Part shown: positions 35,712 to 44,367 of the stretch, in pieces
Layout of the letters: each line of letters opens with the position of its first letter
Numbering within the stretch: the first letter of the stretch is position 1
Source: Betaproteobacteria bacterium
GTDB taxonomy: Bacteria; Pseudomonadota; Gammaproteobacteria; Burkholderiales; Casimicrobiaceae
DNA length: 64,000 nucleotides
Assembly: GCA_027492485.1 (NCBI GenBank)
Contig: JAPUER010000066.1
Coordinates: 62,001 to 126,000 of the forward strand
Direction of reading: 5' to 3'
Made by a program: the position numbers and the translations under genes
Notes under the pieces: model-generated
Told to the model about the DNA's origin: nothing
The model's database searches: none
The model's input: the letters and a program-made list of their open reading frames with translations, nothing else

Positions 35712-35713
35712 GG

Positions 35714-36748
35714 CTACTGAGTCGTGTACTGGAATACGTTGTCGAATGTGAGCGCCCATTCCTCAGCGGCTGGCACCCGACTTGGGCCGACAACGAGAAA
35801 TGCAACACCACTCGCACCCAAGCCATCGTAACTTACATATGGATACTGGTTTGGATAGGCCGGGTTCAGACCAGCCGCCCACCATGGCGAACTCCAAAAG
35901 TAGCGTTCAAACACACTAACAGTCGGATTGGCGTTGGAGAGACCGGGACCATTGATGATCGCCTGAAGACCTTGCTGCCGATTCGCGCCGACGTAAATGT
36001 CATAGACGCCCGTGGGGCTAATCGTGTTGCAGGTTGCGTACCAGGCGGCGCTGGTTTCACTCTCCATCTGCTGATTGTTTTGCCAGGTCTGCAAGATTGC
36101 CGAGTAGTTGCCGCCGCAATCGTTCGCCACGCCGATGATCAAGCCCTTGCCCTGAAAATCCGTGTCGAAGTTGGTGTTGCTGACGGTAAGTACCGAGTTG
36201 ACAAAATGCGTGCCGGGCGTCGACGCGTTGAATTGCCATTGACTCAACGTGTAGTGCACGATGTGCGCCTGCTGCGTTGCCGGCATGGTTCCCGGCACCC
36301 AGAAATTACCCCAGACCGTCCTCGCACAGGGCGGCTCAAGGCCATACTTGCATGCGATCGACGTTGACGTGCGTATCGTGAAGCTGGTCGGCAGAGAGGC
36401 TTGGGGCGGGACAACCGTCTTCACGGTCTCGCCTTTTGCAAGAGACTTGGCGGGGCCAGGCGTCTCTATCTGGAGCGCCGCAATACTCACTCCACTTGCG
36501 CACTCGGCATCGATTTCCTTCTTCTGAACTGGGACGTGCTGGCCTTTGTAACGGCCTTTGCTGTCGAATGTTGCTTCAATACGGAAATAGGCTCCGCCCT
36601 TTGTAACGAGAACATAGACCGGGGCATCGTCATTGCCGCCGGAACAAATGAGGTTTTTGAGATTCGCCGCGTGCGCGCCGCTGGCGGTACCCATCAACAA
36701 TCCGAGCGCCAGAATGTAGTTACGAGAGAGAGAGAGAGGCAGCATCAT
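35714..36748 (-). CDS. Secreted protein of unknown function
   Basis: A 344-residue protein. The signal peptide is MMLPLSLSRNYILALGLLMG with cleavage near AHA, preceded by GTAAGGA as ribosome-binding site. The mature part is beta-rich with several cysteines (LICSGGNDD, DAECASG, IACKYGLEPPCAR, NDCGGNYS, ATCNTIS) that may form disulfides. I recognise no family. Visible G+C is clearly lower than the window average, like its operon partner downstream. It probably acts outside the cytoplasmic membrane; no catalytic motif is evident. Confidence 0.7.
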   Translation of the reverse strand: MMLPLSLSRNYILALGLLMGTASGAHAANLKNLICSGGNDDAPVYVLVTKGGAYFRIEATFDSKGRYKGQHVPVQKKEIDAECASGVSIAALQIETPGPAKSLAKGETVKTVVPPQASLPTSFTIRTSTSIACKYGLEPPCARTVWGNFWVPGTMPATQQAHIVHYTLSQWQFNASTPGTHFVNSVLTVSNTNFDTDFQGKGLIIGVANDCGGNYSAILQTWQNNQQMESETSAAWYATCNTISPTGVYDIYVGANRQQGLQAIINGPGLSNANPTVSVFERYFWSSPWWAAGLNPAYPNQYPYVSYDGLGASGVAFLVVGPSRVPAAEEWALTFDNVFQYTTQ

Positions 36749-36822
36749 TGGTTCCTTACGGGTAGCAGGCAAATGAGATATGAGGCATCGGCCGAAACTA
36801 TTATGACGATAGCATAGTAGCA

Positions 36823-37404
36823 CTACGAGCCGGCGGAGAGGCAACAGAAGTCTGCGACCTCGTCCACATAGTCCACAAACTCACTGATCGCATGATCGCT
36901 CCCCTCGATGATGTGCTGCTTCGCGCCGGGATAGTGGTCGCGCATTTGCTTCCAGTCGAGCACTTCGTCGCCGGTGGCGGCGAGCAGCAGGTAGCGCTCG
37001 GGGCGCGTGATCTGGTCGACCCGTAGTGCTTGCAGTTCGTGCAGATACTCGGCGCGCCATTCGAACGGTTCGCCGGAGTGATACATCGTGAGCTCGCCGA
37101 CGTAGCCTGACAAATCCTCGACGGCCATGACGGCGGGATTCAGCAGCGCGGCGCGGCAGCCGTAGCGCTCGGCGAGCCAGGTGGCGTAGTAGCCACCGAG
37201 CGACGATCCGATCAGCGCCCAATCGCGCGCAGCGTCGCCGCGATCCTCGATGAACTCGCAGGCCAACGCCATCGCGGCGGCGGGGCTCGCGGGCAGTTGC
37301 GGGCAGACGAAGCGGTGTTTCGTCGCGGCAAAGTGCGCCGCCATCAGCCGCGCTTTCATCGACTGCGGACTCGAACGGAAGCCGTGCACGTAGAGGATGT
37401 TCAT
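36823..37404 (-). CDS. YqiA/YcfP-type alpha/beta hydrolase (esterase)
   Basis: A 193-residue small esterase. It has N-terminal MNILYVHGFRSSPQS, the nucleophile elbow IGSSLGGYYA near residue 67, acid D in AATGDEVLDW and catalytic H in EGSDHAISEF, which match the UPF0227/YqiA family. YqiA hydrolyses short acyl-CoA and p-nitrophenyl esters; its physiological role is uncertain. It is divergent from ychF across a region filled by nested REP repeats. Confidence 0.9.
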   Translation of the reverse strand: MNILYVHGFRSSPQSMKARLMAAHFAATKHRFVCPQLPASPAAAMALACEFIEDRGDAARDWALIGSSLGGYYATWLAERYGCRAALLNPAVMAVEDLSGYVGELTMYHSGEPFEWRAEYLHELQALRVDQITRPERYLLLAATGDEVLDWKQMRDHYPGAKQHIIEGSDHAISEFVDYVDEVADFCCLSAGS

Positions 37405-37412
37405 TGCCAGCG

Positions 37413-37549
37413 ATTGTAGGAGCGGCTTGCCGCGACCAGAGACGGCTGTGGGAGCGGTACCACCGCGACAGCGCTTGCCTGCCCCGGAGTCGCGGTGGTA
37501 CCGCTCCCACAGGGGCTAAAACCGGTCGCGGCGAGCCGCTCCTACAATT
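37413..37549. repeat. Nested double REP palindrome in a divergent promoter region
   Basis: The outer pair TGTAGGAGCGGCTTGCCGCG (37415 on) mirrors CGCGGCGAGCCGCTCCTACA (to 37546). Inside it, CTGTGGGAGCGGTACCACCG (37446 on) mirrors CGGTGGTACCGCTCCCACAG (to 37512). The whole 137 bp could extrude as one cruciform. Unusually it separates two 5' ends rather than 3' ends. Confidence 0.9.
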
Positions 37550-37581
37550 ACAGGTTAACCAAAAACAACTACTGGTCCATC

Positions 37582-38679
37582 ATGGCTGTCCAATGCGGCA
37601 TCGTCGGTCTTCCGAACGTCGGCAAATCCACTCTTTTCAACGCGCTGACCAAGGCGGGCATCGCTGCGGAAAACTATCCGTTCTGCACCATCGAGCCCAA
37701 CAGCGGCATCGTCGAGGTGCCCGATCAGCGCTTGAACCAGCTCTCCGACATCGTGAAGCCACAAAAGGTGGTGCCGGCCACGGTGGAGTTTGTGGACATC
37801 GCCGGTCTCGTCAAGGGCGCCTCCAAAGGCGAAGGGCTGGGCAACCAGTTCCTCGCCAACATCCGCACCTGCGACGCCACCGCCCATGTGGTGCGCTGCT
37901 TCGAGGACGACAACGTGGTGCACGTCGCCGGCAAGGTCTCGCCGATCGACGACATCGAAGTCATCAACACCGAGCTGGCGCTGGCCGATCTCGCCACCGT
38001 CGAGAAGGCGATCCTCAAGTACAGCAAGCTCGCGAAGGCTGGCGGCGACAAGGAAGCGCAGCGCATGATGGGCGTGCTCGAAAAGTGCCAGAAGGTGCTG
38101 GATCAGGGCAAGGCAGTGCGTTCGATCGATTTCTATCCCGAAGAGAAAGTGGTGCTCAAGCAGCTCACGCTGATCACCGCGAAGCCGACGATGTACGTTG
38201 CCAACGTGGCCGATGCCAACGATCTCGCGCACAACAAGCACTATCAGGCCGTCGTCGCCTACGCCGCCACGGAGAAAGCGCCCGTGGTGCCGGTCTGCGC
38301 CAACATGGAGGCCGAGATCGGCGACATGGATGACGCCGACAAGATGGAATTCCTGAAAGACCTCGGCCTCGAAGAGCCGGGCCTGAACCGCGTCATCCGC
38401 GCCGGCTACGACCTGCTCGGGCTACAGACCTATTTCACCGCCGGCGTGAAAGAAGTGCGCGCCTGGACCATCCACAAGGGCGACACCGCGCCGCAGGCCG
38501 CAGGCGTGATCCACACCGATTTCGAGAAGGGCTTCATCCGCGCCCAGACCATCGCCTTCGCCGATTTCATCCAGTACAAGGGTGAGCACGGCGCCAAGGA
38601 AGCGGGCAAGATGCGGGCGGAAGGCAAGGAGTACGTGGTGCACGACGGTGATGTGCTGAACTTCCTGTTCAACGTGTAA
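37582..38679 (+). CDS. ychF: Redox-regulated ribosome-binding ATPase YchF
   Basis: A 365-residue Obg-family P-loop protein that prefers ATP to GTP. It has G1 [15 protein letters not shown] near residue 8, G3 [14 protein letters not shown], the coiled-coil insert, and the C-terminal TGS domain ([15 protein letters not shown] and [14 protein letters not shown]). It is nearly universal in bacteria and linked to stress translation. A clear intrinsic terminator follows 21 bp after the stop. Confidence 0.97.
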   Translation: MAVQCGIVGLPNVGKSTLFNALTKAGIAAENYPFCTIEPNSGIVEVPDQRLNQLSDIVKPQKVVPATVEFVDIAGLVKGASKGEGLGNQFLANIRTCDATAHVVRCFEDDNVVHVAGKVSPIDDIEVINTELALADLATVEKAILKYSKLAKAGGDKEAQRMMGVLEKCQKVLDQGKAVRSIDFYPEEKVVLKQLTLITAKPTMYVANVADANDLAHNKHYQAVVAYAATEKAPVVPVCANMEAEIGDMDDADKMEFLKDLGLEEPGLNRVIRAGYDLLGLQTYFTAGVKEVRAWTIHKGDTAPQAAGVIHTDFEKGFIRAQTIAFADFIQYKGEHGAKEAGKMRAEGKEYVVHDGDVLNFLFNV

Positions 38680-38700
38680 TCGCCGCAGAGTCTGGCAATA

Positions 38701-38726
38701 AAAGGCACCAAACGGTGCTTTTTTTT
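38701..38726 (+). terminator. Intrinsic terminator after ychF
   Basis: AAAGGCACC, loop AAAC, GGTGCTTTTTTTT: a 5-bp GC stem extended by A/T pairs and followed by eight T residues. It is the clearest rho-independent terminator in the window. Confidence 0.92.
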
Positions 38727-38887
38727 CGTGGTGGTCGCCACGAAGCGTCGGGCGCCGGCGCCTGCCGTCGCAGGGGCATCGTTGGCGTAACGTGTTGTAA
38801 CGTCCCTGCCGCCTGACCGTTCGCTTTCGCGCCGGATTTGCGCATACAGTTGTACTTGTGGGGGTGATGCGCGCGCAAGCGCGCCGG

Positions 38888-38910
38888 CGCTACGCCCGAA
38901 CGGCGTAGCG
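38888..38910. promoter_or_regulatory. Inverted repeat upstream of orphan gene
   Basis: A perfect 9-bp inverted repeat CGCTACGCC / GGCGTAGCG with a 5-bp spacer, 36 bp before the next start codon. It could be an operator or an mRNA hairpin. The rest of the 267-bp gap holds the ychF terminator and a GTAACGT direct repeat (38787-38804); nothing else is evident. Confidence 0.5.
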
Positions 38911-38946
38911 ACATCTCCCCGAACTTGATTTGTTGAGGGGATCGAC

Positions 38947-39789
38947 ATGTCCATGTACGACTATTGGGGAGGCACGCTCTGCGCACGGGTCCTCGACGCC
39001 GATCTGTGCTTGCCGTTCCGTGGCAGCGCACCGTCTCTCGCATTCATGAACAAGGTGTTTGCCACCTGGCATCACGACATCAATGCCTGCAACGGGCAGA
39101 AACACGCCGCCGCAAGGGCGACTCTGGAGGCCATGGGAAAGACCGCGGGCGCGTTTACCCGGATGAACCTGATGATGTCGGTAAAGGATCTGTACGGCTG
39201 CTTCAGGCACTACGACGCCAACAACAGGACCTGGCGCGACAGCAACGACGCACTGTATGGCGGCGGCGCCTTCTTTGGCGGCTGCGTGAACAGTGCGCCG
39301 TGGGCAATGGTGACGTTTGCCGATGCCTATGACGCCAACCTCAAACAAATCCAGGACCTGATCGAAAAACAGAAAGAGCAGGTGGCGCGGATCAAGGCGG
39401 GCATCAAAGGCACGACGATCCTGTGGAAAGAGGTCAACGAGCCGCTGAAAAAATTCGATGAATACACGAAGGCCATCGATCCGCTGATGGTGATGTGTCC
39501 CGAGGCGGTGGTGAAAGGCAGCCGCTACACCTGGGTCAAGAACTTCGCTACATTGACCGGCGCCATGGATGACTGGATGAATGCCTCTGCCGCATCGGGT
39601 AGCGTGGGCCAAAGTGCAGCGGTCGTTGCGTTGAGCATCATTGTCAGCAAGTGCGTTCCCGTGTTCGGCGATCTCTACGCCGAGGCGCTGAAGGGCGTTC
39701 CCAACGCCATCCGTTTCTTCGAGAACATCAAGTGGGAGCGCGACCACACGTTGGCGCAGTTTGGCCGGCAGTATCAGATCTACCGCTAG
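38947..39789 (+). CDS. Hypothetical protein, unrecognised
   Basis: A 280-residue protein with a good ribosome-binding sequence (TTGAGGGGATCG) before its ATG. There is no signal peptide. Visible features are glycine-rich YGGGAFFGGCVNS near residue 100, a predicted coiled coil (KQIQDLIEKQKEQVARIK, residues about 139-156), a hydrophobic stretch (AVVALSIIVSKCVPVFG, near residue 230) and six cysteines. I recognise no family. It stands alone between a strong terminator and metK and has its own upstream inverted repeat, so it is probably a single-gene unit. A secretion-system effector or membrane-active toxin is possible but unsupported. Confidence 0.7.
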   Translation: MSMYDYWGGTLCARVLDADLCLPFRGSAPSLAFMNKVFATWHHDINACNGQKHAAARATLEAMGKTAGAFTRMNLMMSVKDLYGCFRHYDANNRTWRDSNDALYGGGAFFGGCVNSAPWAMVTFADAYDANLKQIQDLIEKQKEQVARIKAGIKGTTILWKEVNEPLKKFDEYTKAIDPLMVMCPEAVVKGSRYTWVKNFATLTGAMDDWMNASAASGSVGQSAAVVALSIIVSKCVPVFGDLYAEALKGVPNAIRFFENIKWERDHTLAQFGRQYQIYR

Positions 39790-39864
39790 CTCCGACCCGC
39801 TCGCTTGACTTGCTGCGCAAGCCAGCCTGCGCAGCAAGTCACAGCATGCTTCGCGTTGCGCGCC

Positions 39865-41043
39865 TTACAGGCCGGCCGCCGCGCGCAGCGCTGCCGCTCG
39901 ATCGGTTGCTTCCCAGGTGAACTCGGGTTCGTCGCGGCCGAAGTGACCGTAAGCGGCGGTCTTTTCGTAGATCGGGCGCAGCAGGTTGAGCATGTTGATG
40001 ATGCCCTTCGGACGCAGGTCGAAGTGTTCGTTGACCAGCGCGGCGATTTTTTCGTCCGAGATCACGCCGGTGCCTTCGGTGTACACCGTCACGTTCATCG
40101 GCTTGGCGACACCGATGGCGTACGCCACCTGCACCTGGCATTGCTTGGCAAGGCCGGCGGCAACCACGTTCTTCGCGACGTAGCGCGCGGCGTAGGCAGC
40201 CGAGCGGTCGACCTTGGATGGGTCCTTGCCGGAGAACGCGCCACCGCCGTGCGGGCAGGCGCCGCCATAGGTGTCGACGATGATCTTGCGACCGGTCAGG
40301 CCGCAGTCACCCTGCGGGCCGCCGATGACGAAACGACCGGTCGGGTTGACCAGATAGCGCGTGTTCTGCAGCCATTCCTTCGGCAGCACCGGTTTAATGA
40401 TTTCCTCGATCACCGCCTCGTAGAAACTGGCTTTCAGCTTGGTCGGCGATTCGCTTTGATCGGGGCTGTGCTGCGTCGATAGCACCACGGTGTCGATCGA
40501 ATGTGGCTTGCCATCGACGTAACGCATGGTGACCTGCGACTTTGCGTCCGGCCGCAGGAAGGGCAGGCGACCGTCCTTGCGCAGCATCGCCTGCCGCTCG
40601 ACGAGGCGGTGCGCGTAGTAGATCGGTGCCGGCATGAATACCGGCGTTTCGTCGCAGGCGTAGCCGAACATCAGGCCCTGGTCGCCGGCGCCGGTGTTCA
40701 GGTGGTCGTCGCTTGCGTGGTCCACGCCCTGGGCGATGTCGTTGCTCTGCTTGTCGTAGCAGACCATCACCGCGCAGCCCTTGTAGTCGATGCCGTAGTC
40801 GGTGTTGTCGTAGCCGATGCGCTTGATGGTGTCGCGCGCGACCTGGATGTAGTCGACGTGCGCGTTGGTGGTGATCTCGCCGGCGAGCACCACGAGGCCG
40901 GTGTTGGTCAGCGTTTCGGCGGCAACGCGGGAGCGCGGGTCCTGCGTGAAGATGGCGTCGAGGATCGCATCCGAGATCTGGTCCGCCACCTTGTCCGGGT
41001 GGCCTTCGGAGACCGATTCCGAGGTGAAGAGGTAGTCGCTCAT
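39865..41043 (-). CDS. metK: S-adenosylmethionine synthetase
   Basis: A 392-residue enzyme making SAM from methionine and ATP. The N-terminal [18 protein letters not shown], the signature [12 protein letters not shown] and the P-loop-like [19 protein letters not shown] are present; length is standard. A hairpin followed by a T-run at 41061-41098 lies just upstream of the start and may attenuate expression. It is divergent from a pair of lipid A acyltransferases. Confidence 0.98.
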   Translation of the reverse strand: MSDYLFTSESVSEGHPDKVADQISDAILDAIFTQDPRSRVAAETLTNTGLVVLAGEITTNAHVDYIQVARDTIKRIGYDNTDYGIDYKGCAVMVCYDKQSNDIAQGVDHASDDHLNTGAGDQGLMFGYACDETPVFMPAPIYYAHRLVERQAMLRKDGRLPFLRPDAKSQVTMRYVDGKPHSIDTVVLSTQHSPDQSESPTKLKASFYEAVIEEIIKPVLPKEWLQNTRYLVNPTGRFVIGGPQGDCGLTGRKIIVDTYGGACPHGGGAFSGKDPSKVDRSAAYAARYVAKNVVAAGLAKQCQVQVAYAIGVAKPMNVTVYTEGTGVISDEKIAALVNEHFDLRPKGIINMLNLLRPIYEKTAAYGHFGRDEPEFTWEATDRAAALRAAAGL

Positions 41044-41060
41044 GAGTAAACCTTTGCCTG

Positions 41061-41098
41061 AAAAATCACACCGGTTCGACTGTGGCGAGCCGGTGATT
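41061..41098 (-). promoter_or_regulatory. Terminator-like hairpin in metK leader
   Basis: Read on the metK strand: AATCACCGG, a 15-nt loop, then CCGGTGTGATTTTT, 17 nt before the ATG. An imperfect stem of about 9 bp plus T-run resembles an attenuator. A SAM- or methionine-responsive leader would make sense, but I cannot match a known riboswitch class. The rest of the 235-bp gap shows nothing recognisable. Confidence 0.5.
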
Positions 41099-41278
41099 CC
41101 ATCGGTTTCACGAGCGGCGACGCTTTAGCGGAGCACAAGCACGGCGCAGCGGCCGCCAGCGCCCGCCCCGCAAGTAGTCGAATAACTCAGCGAGCGCCAC
41201 CTAGAATTGTATTGCAGCTTGCCGGTGGGCGCCGACGGCCCTGCCGCCCAGCGAGTGAACAAAAACGAATAGAACGCC

Positions 41279-42148
41279 TTGTCCACGCTTCTCTCACGCA
41301 TCGCCTCTGCGCTGGCCGGCTGGCTGGCACGGCGCTCGCTCGCGACGCAGTCGCGCATCGGCGGCGCGCTCGGGCGGGTGATGCTGCTTTCGGGGGGCAT
41401 GCGCAACCGCCTGCGCGGCTATCTGGTGCAGGCGGGCTACGCCGATCGCGTGACGCTCACGCAGGCCGCCGCCGGCATCGGCCGCATGGCGGTGGAGACG
41501 GCAGGCCTGTGGCGCACGCCGGACGCGGTGGCGTTGTCGCGCGCCAAGGTCGTCGACGGCTGGGACGCCGTGCTCGCGGCACACGAGGCAAAGCGCGGTG
41601 TGATCTTTCTGACGCCGCATCTGGCGACGTTCGAGATCGCCTCGCTGTTCATTGGTTCGCAGATGCCGCTGACGGTGATGTTCCGGCCGCCGCGCGTGGC
41701 CTGGGCGGAGCCGATGATGCGCGCCGGGCGCGACCGCATGCAGATCAAGTCCGAGCCGGCCGAGATGTGCGGCATCCGCGCCATGCTCAAGGCGCTGCGC
41801 CGCGGCGACGCCATCGGCCTCCTACCCGACCAGGTGCCCGATCCCGCGAAAGGTGGCGAGGGCCTGTGGGCGCCGTTCTTCGGTCGCCCGGCGTACACCA
41901 TGACGCTGGTGCAGAAATTTGCAAAGACGACCGGCGCGCTGGTGGTGATGGTCGGCTGCGTGCGTTTGCGCGATGCCGCGGGCTACCGGATTGTCTTCAC
42001 GCCATTGCCGCCGTTCGGGGATGACGCCGTGGTGGCGGCGACGCAACTGAACGCCGCCGTCGAGGCCGCCATCGCGCTGGCGCCCGAGCAGTTTCTGTGG
42101 AGCTACAACCGCTACAAAGCCCACGCCGGAACGGGAGCGCCAGCGTGA
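41279..42148 (+). CDS. LpxL/HtrB-type lysophospholipid/lipid A acyltransferase (first of pair)
   Basis: A 289-residue inner-membrane acyltransferase that adds a secondary acyl chain to lipid A. The catalytic HxxxxE is in LTPHLATFEIA near residue 110, with FRPPRV and LLPDQVPDPAKGGEG in the expected places. The TTG start has no better alternative. Its stop overlaps the GTG of the second acyltransferase by 4 bp. The two enzymes probably act in sequence on Kdo2-lipid IVA. Confidence 0.9.
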   Translation: MSTLLSRIASALAGWLARRSLATQSRIGGALGRVMLLSGGMRNRLRGYLVQAGYADRVTLTQAAAGIGRMAVETAGLWRTPDAVALSRAKVVDGWDAVLAAHEAKRGVIFLTPHLATFEIASLFIGSQMPLTVMFRPPRVAWAEPMMRAGRDRMQIKSEPAEMCGIRAMLKALRRGDAIGLLPDQVPDPAKGGEGLWAPFFGRPAYTMTLVQKFAKTTGALVVMVGCVRLRDAAGYRIVFTPLPPFGDDAVVAATQLNAAVEAAIALAPEQFLWSYNRYKAHAGTGAPA

Positions 42149-43032
42149 CGTTCGCCGGCGCACTTGCTCTGGCTGGCAGCAAATTGCTGGCCCTGGTGCC
42201 GCTGCGGCTGATTGCTGCGGCCAGCGGGCCGTTGTCGACACTCGGCTGGTGGCTGGCGAAATCCCGCCGCCGGGTGGCGCTGACCAACCTGCGATTGTGT
42301 TTTCCAGACAAATCCGACGCAGAGCGCGAGACCATTGCGCGCGGGCACTTCCGCGCCTATGTGCAGGCCGCGCTGGAGCATGGCTTTCTGTGGAACGCCA
42401 GCGGCGGCCGCATCCGCGACTACGTGACGCTGCACGACGAGCAGCAGTGGCGGCGGTTTCGCGAAGGCGCACAGACGAGACCCGTGATCTGGCTTTGCCC
42501 GCATTTCATCGGACTCGATGCCGCCGCCATCCGCGTTTCGGTCGACACCTCCGGCTGTTCGCTCTACAGCGAGCAGAGCAACCCGGACATCGACCGCATG
42601 TTCCTCGCCGGCCGCACCCGCTTCAGCCACTCGAAGATCATTGCCCGCACCGAAGGCGTGAAGCCGATCGTCCGCGCGATGCGGGAGGGGCTTCCGTTCT
42701 ACTATCTGCCTGATATGGATTTCGGTTTGCGCGATTCGGTGTTCGTTCCGTTCTTCGGCGTCAATGCGGCGACGATTACTGGCGTGTCGCGTCTGGCCAA
42801 ATTGACCGGCGCGGCGGTAGTGCCGGTGATCGCCACGCAGCGGCCGCAAGGTGCCGGTTACGACGTGCGCTTTTACCCGGCGTTCGATCACTTCCCCTCG
42901 GGGGACGATGTCTCTGATGCACGGCGGGTGAATGCGTTCATCGAAGACCGTGTTCGCGAAAACATTCCGCAATACCTGTGGACGCATAAACGCTTCAAGA
43001 CGCGTCCGCCGGGTGAAGCAGGCTTGTACTGA
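42145..43032 (+). CDS. LpxL/HtrB-type lipid A acyltransferase (second of pair)
   Basis: A 295-residue homologue of the preceding enzyme. It has an N-terminal hydrophobic segment, ALTNLRLCFPDKSDAER, the catalytic HxxxxD in LCPHFIGLD near residue 127, and YYLPDMDFG. The GTG start lies in the GTGA overlap. Which chain (lauroyl or myristoyl) it transfers cannot be told from the sequence. Confidence 0.92.
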   Translation: MTFAGALALAGSKLLALVPLRLIAAASGPLSTLGWWLAKSRRRVALTNLRLCFPDKSDAERETIARGHFRAYVQAALEHGFLWNASGGRIRDYVTLHDEQQWRRFREGAQTRPVIWLCPHFIGLDAAAIRVSVDTSGCSLYSEQSNPDIDRMFLAGRTRFSHSKIIARTEGVKPIVRAMREGLPFYYLPDMDFGLRDSVFVPFFGVNAATITGVSRLAKLTGAAVVPVIATQRPQGAGYDVRFYPAFDHFPSGDDVSDARRVNAFIEDRVRENIPQYLWTHKRFKTRPPGEAGLY

Positions 43033-43044
43033 TGAGAGGCGAAT

Positions 43045-43147
43045 TTTTGACGCGGATTTACGCTGATTTGACGCAGATTGCCGCAGATTTTGTCGGGTTA
43101 TCTGCGGTAATCAACACTTTGAATCCGCGCAAATCTGCGTCAAAAAA
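43045..43147. repeat. TTTGACGCAGATT repeat, copy upstream of tsaC
   Basis: About 103 bp with inverted ends (TTTTTGACGCGGATTTACGC and GCGCAAATCTGCGTCAAAAA) and an internal GACGCAGATT direct repeat. A second copy, roughly 80 percent identical by eye and in the same orientation, lies at 44215-44317, so the tsaC gene is flanked by direct repeats. Confidence 0.88.
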
Positions 43148-43169
43148 ACTTGCGGTGAAAGAGGCTTGA

Positions 43170-44207
43170 ATGGCGCTGGAAGCTGACAAGCCACAGATCG
43201 AAATCGCCGACGACGCCAGCGTTGCGCGTGCGGTTGTGCGGCTGCGGGCCGGTGAGCTGATCGGCTTGCCGACCGAGACGGTGTACGGCCTTGCTGCCGA
43301 TGCTGCAAATCCTGACGCGGTCGCGAAAATTTTCGCGGCGAAAGGCCGGCCGGCCGATCATCCGCTGATCGTGCACGTGGCGTCGGCCGACGCGGCGAAG
43401 GCCTGGGCCGCCGCATGGCCCGCTGTCGCCGACAAACTTGCCGCCGCCTTCTGGCCGGGGCCGATGACGCTGATCGTGAAGCGTGCGCCGCATGTGCTTG
43501 ACGCTGTCACCGGTGGCCAGGATACGGTCGGTTTGCGGGTGCCCTCGCATCCGGTCGCGCAGGCGGTGCTGCGCGAATTCGCGGGCGACGGCGGCGCGCC
43601 TGCGGGCGTCGCCGCGCCGTCGGCCAACCAGTTCGGGCAGGTGAGCCCGACCACGGCGCAACACGTCGCCGAGGAATTTCCCGATCAGTCGCTGCTGGTG
43701 CTCGACGGCGGTGCCAGCGAGGTCGGCATCGAGTCCACCATCATCGACGTCAGCGGTGCGGCGCCGCGCGTGCTGCGGCCCGGCCGCGTGCGTGCCGGCG
43801 ACATCGAGCGTGTGCTTGGGCAGCCGCTGGCTGAAGCGCCCGGCGACGCGCCGCGGGTGTCCGGGGCGCTGGCGTCGCACTATGCGCCGCGCACGCAGAC
43901 GCTGATGCTGGCGACGCCGCGACTCAGGATGCAGTTGCGCGCGTTCCGCAATGCCAAGGCGGCGCAGCCGATGCGTTGCGTGATCACCCATTCCTTCGAT
44001 CCGGAGCCGATGGAGCGGCTGCGCATCGTCCGCCTCGCCGCGGACGCCGAGACCTGGGAATACGAGCTTTACGCGCTGCTGCGCCAGCTCGATCAGGAGC
44101 GCTACGGCACGCTGATCGTGGAGACGCCACCGGAAACGCCGGAATGGGATGCCGTGAACGATCGCCTGCGGCGGGCGACGCATGGGTCGGCGCTGGAGGA
44201 CGTTTAG
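43170..44207 (+). CDS. L-threonylcarbamoyladenylate synthase, Sua5 type
   Basis: A 345-residue YrdC/Sua5 protein that makes threonylcarbamoyl-AMP for the t6A modification of tRNAs reading ANN codons. The YrdC domain (residues about 15-205) has GLPTETVYGLAADA, KIFAAKGRPADHPL and VPSHPVAQAV. A linker follows, then the C-terminal Sua5 domain, which separates it from the short TsaC form. It is framed by two direct 100-bp repeats. Confidence 0.95.
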   Translation: MALEADKPQIEIADDASVARAVVRLRAGELIGLPTETVYGLAADAANPDAVAKIFAAKGRPADHPLIVHVASADAAKAWAAAWPAVADKLAAAFWPGPMTLIVKRAPHVLDAVTGGQDTVGLRVPSHPVAQAVLREFAGDGGAPAGVAAPSANQFGQVSPTTAQHVAEEFPDQSLLVLDGGASEVGIESTIIDVSGAAPRVLRPGRVRAGDIERVLGQPLAEAPGDAPRVSGALASHYAPRTQTLMLATPRLRMQLRAFRNAKAAQPMRCVITHSFDPEPMERLRIVRLAADAETWEYELYALLRQLDQERYGTLIVETPPETPEWDAVNDRLRRATHGSALEDV

Positions 44208-44214
44208 CGACGCA

Positions 44215-44317
44215 TTTTTTGACGCAGATTACCGCTGATTTGACGCAGATTCGCACAGATTTTTTGCGTGAAATCTGCGCCAATCAACGCTCCGAATCGG
44301 CGCAAATCTGCGTCAAA
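44215..44317. repeat. TTTGACGCAGATT repeat, copy downstream of tsaC
   Basis: The same layout as 43045-43147: TTTTTTGACGCAGATTACCG at the left end and GGCGCAAATCTGCGTCAAAG at the right end. It occupies most of the gap before the glycerate kinase gene. Confidence 0.88.
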
Positions 44318-44367
44318 GTCACTCCCGCAGCGCTTACGGTAAACAACAAGCGCCACAATCCGGCCTC

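Noticed and set aside
37413-37549. CRISPR-like array
   Set aside because: The units are mirrored pairs, not regularly spaced direct repeats, and no cas gene is present.
41044-41278. Known SAM or SAH riboswitch in the metK leader
   Set aside because: I could not match the conserved core of any class by eye; only the hairpin with T-run is supported.
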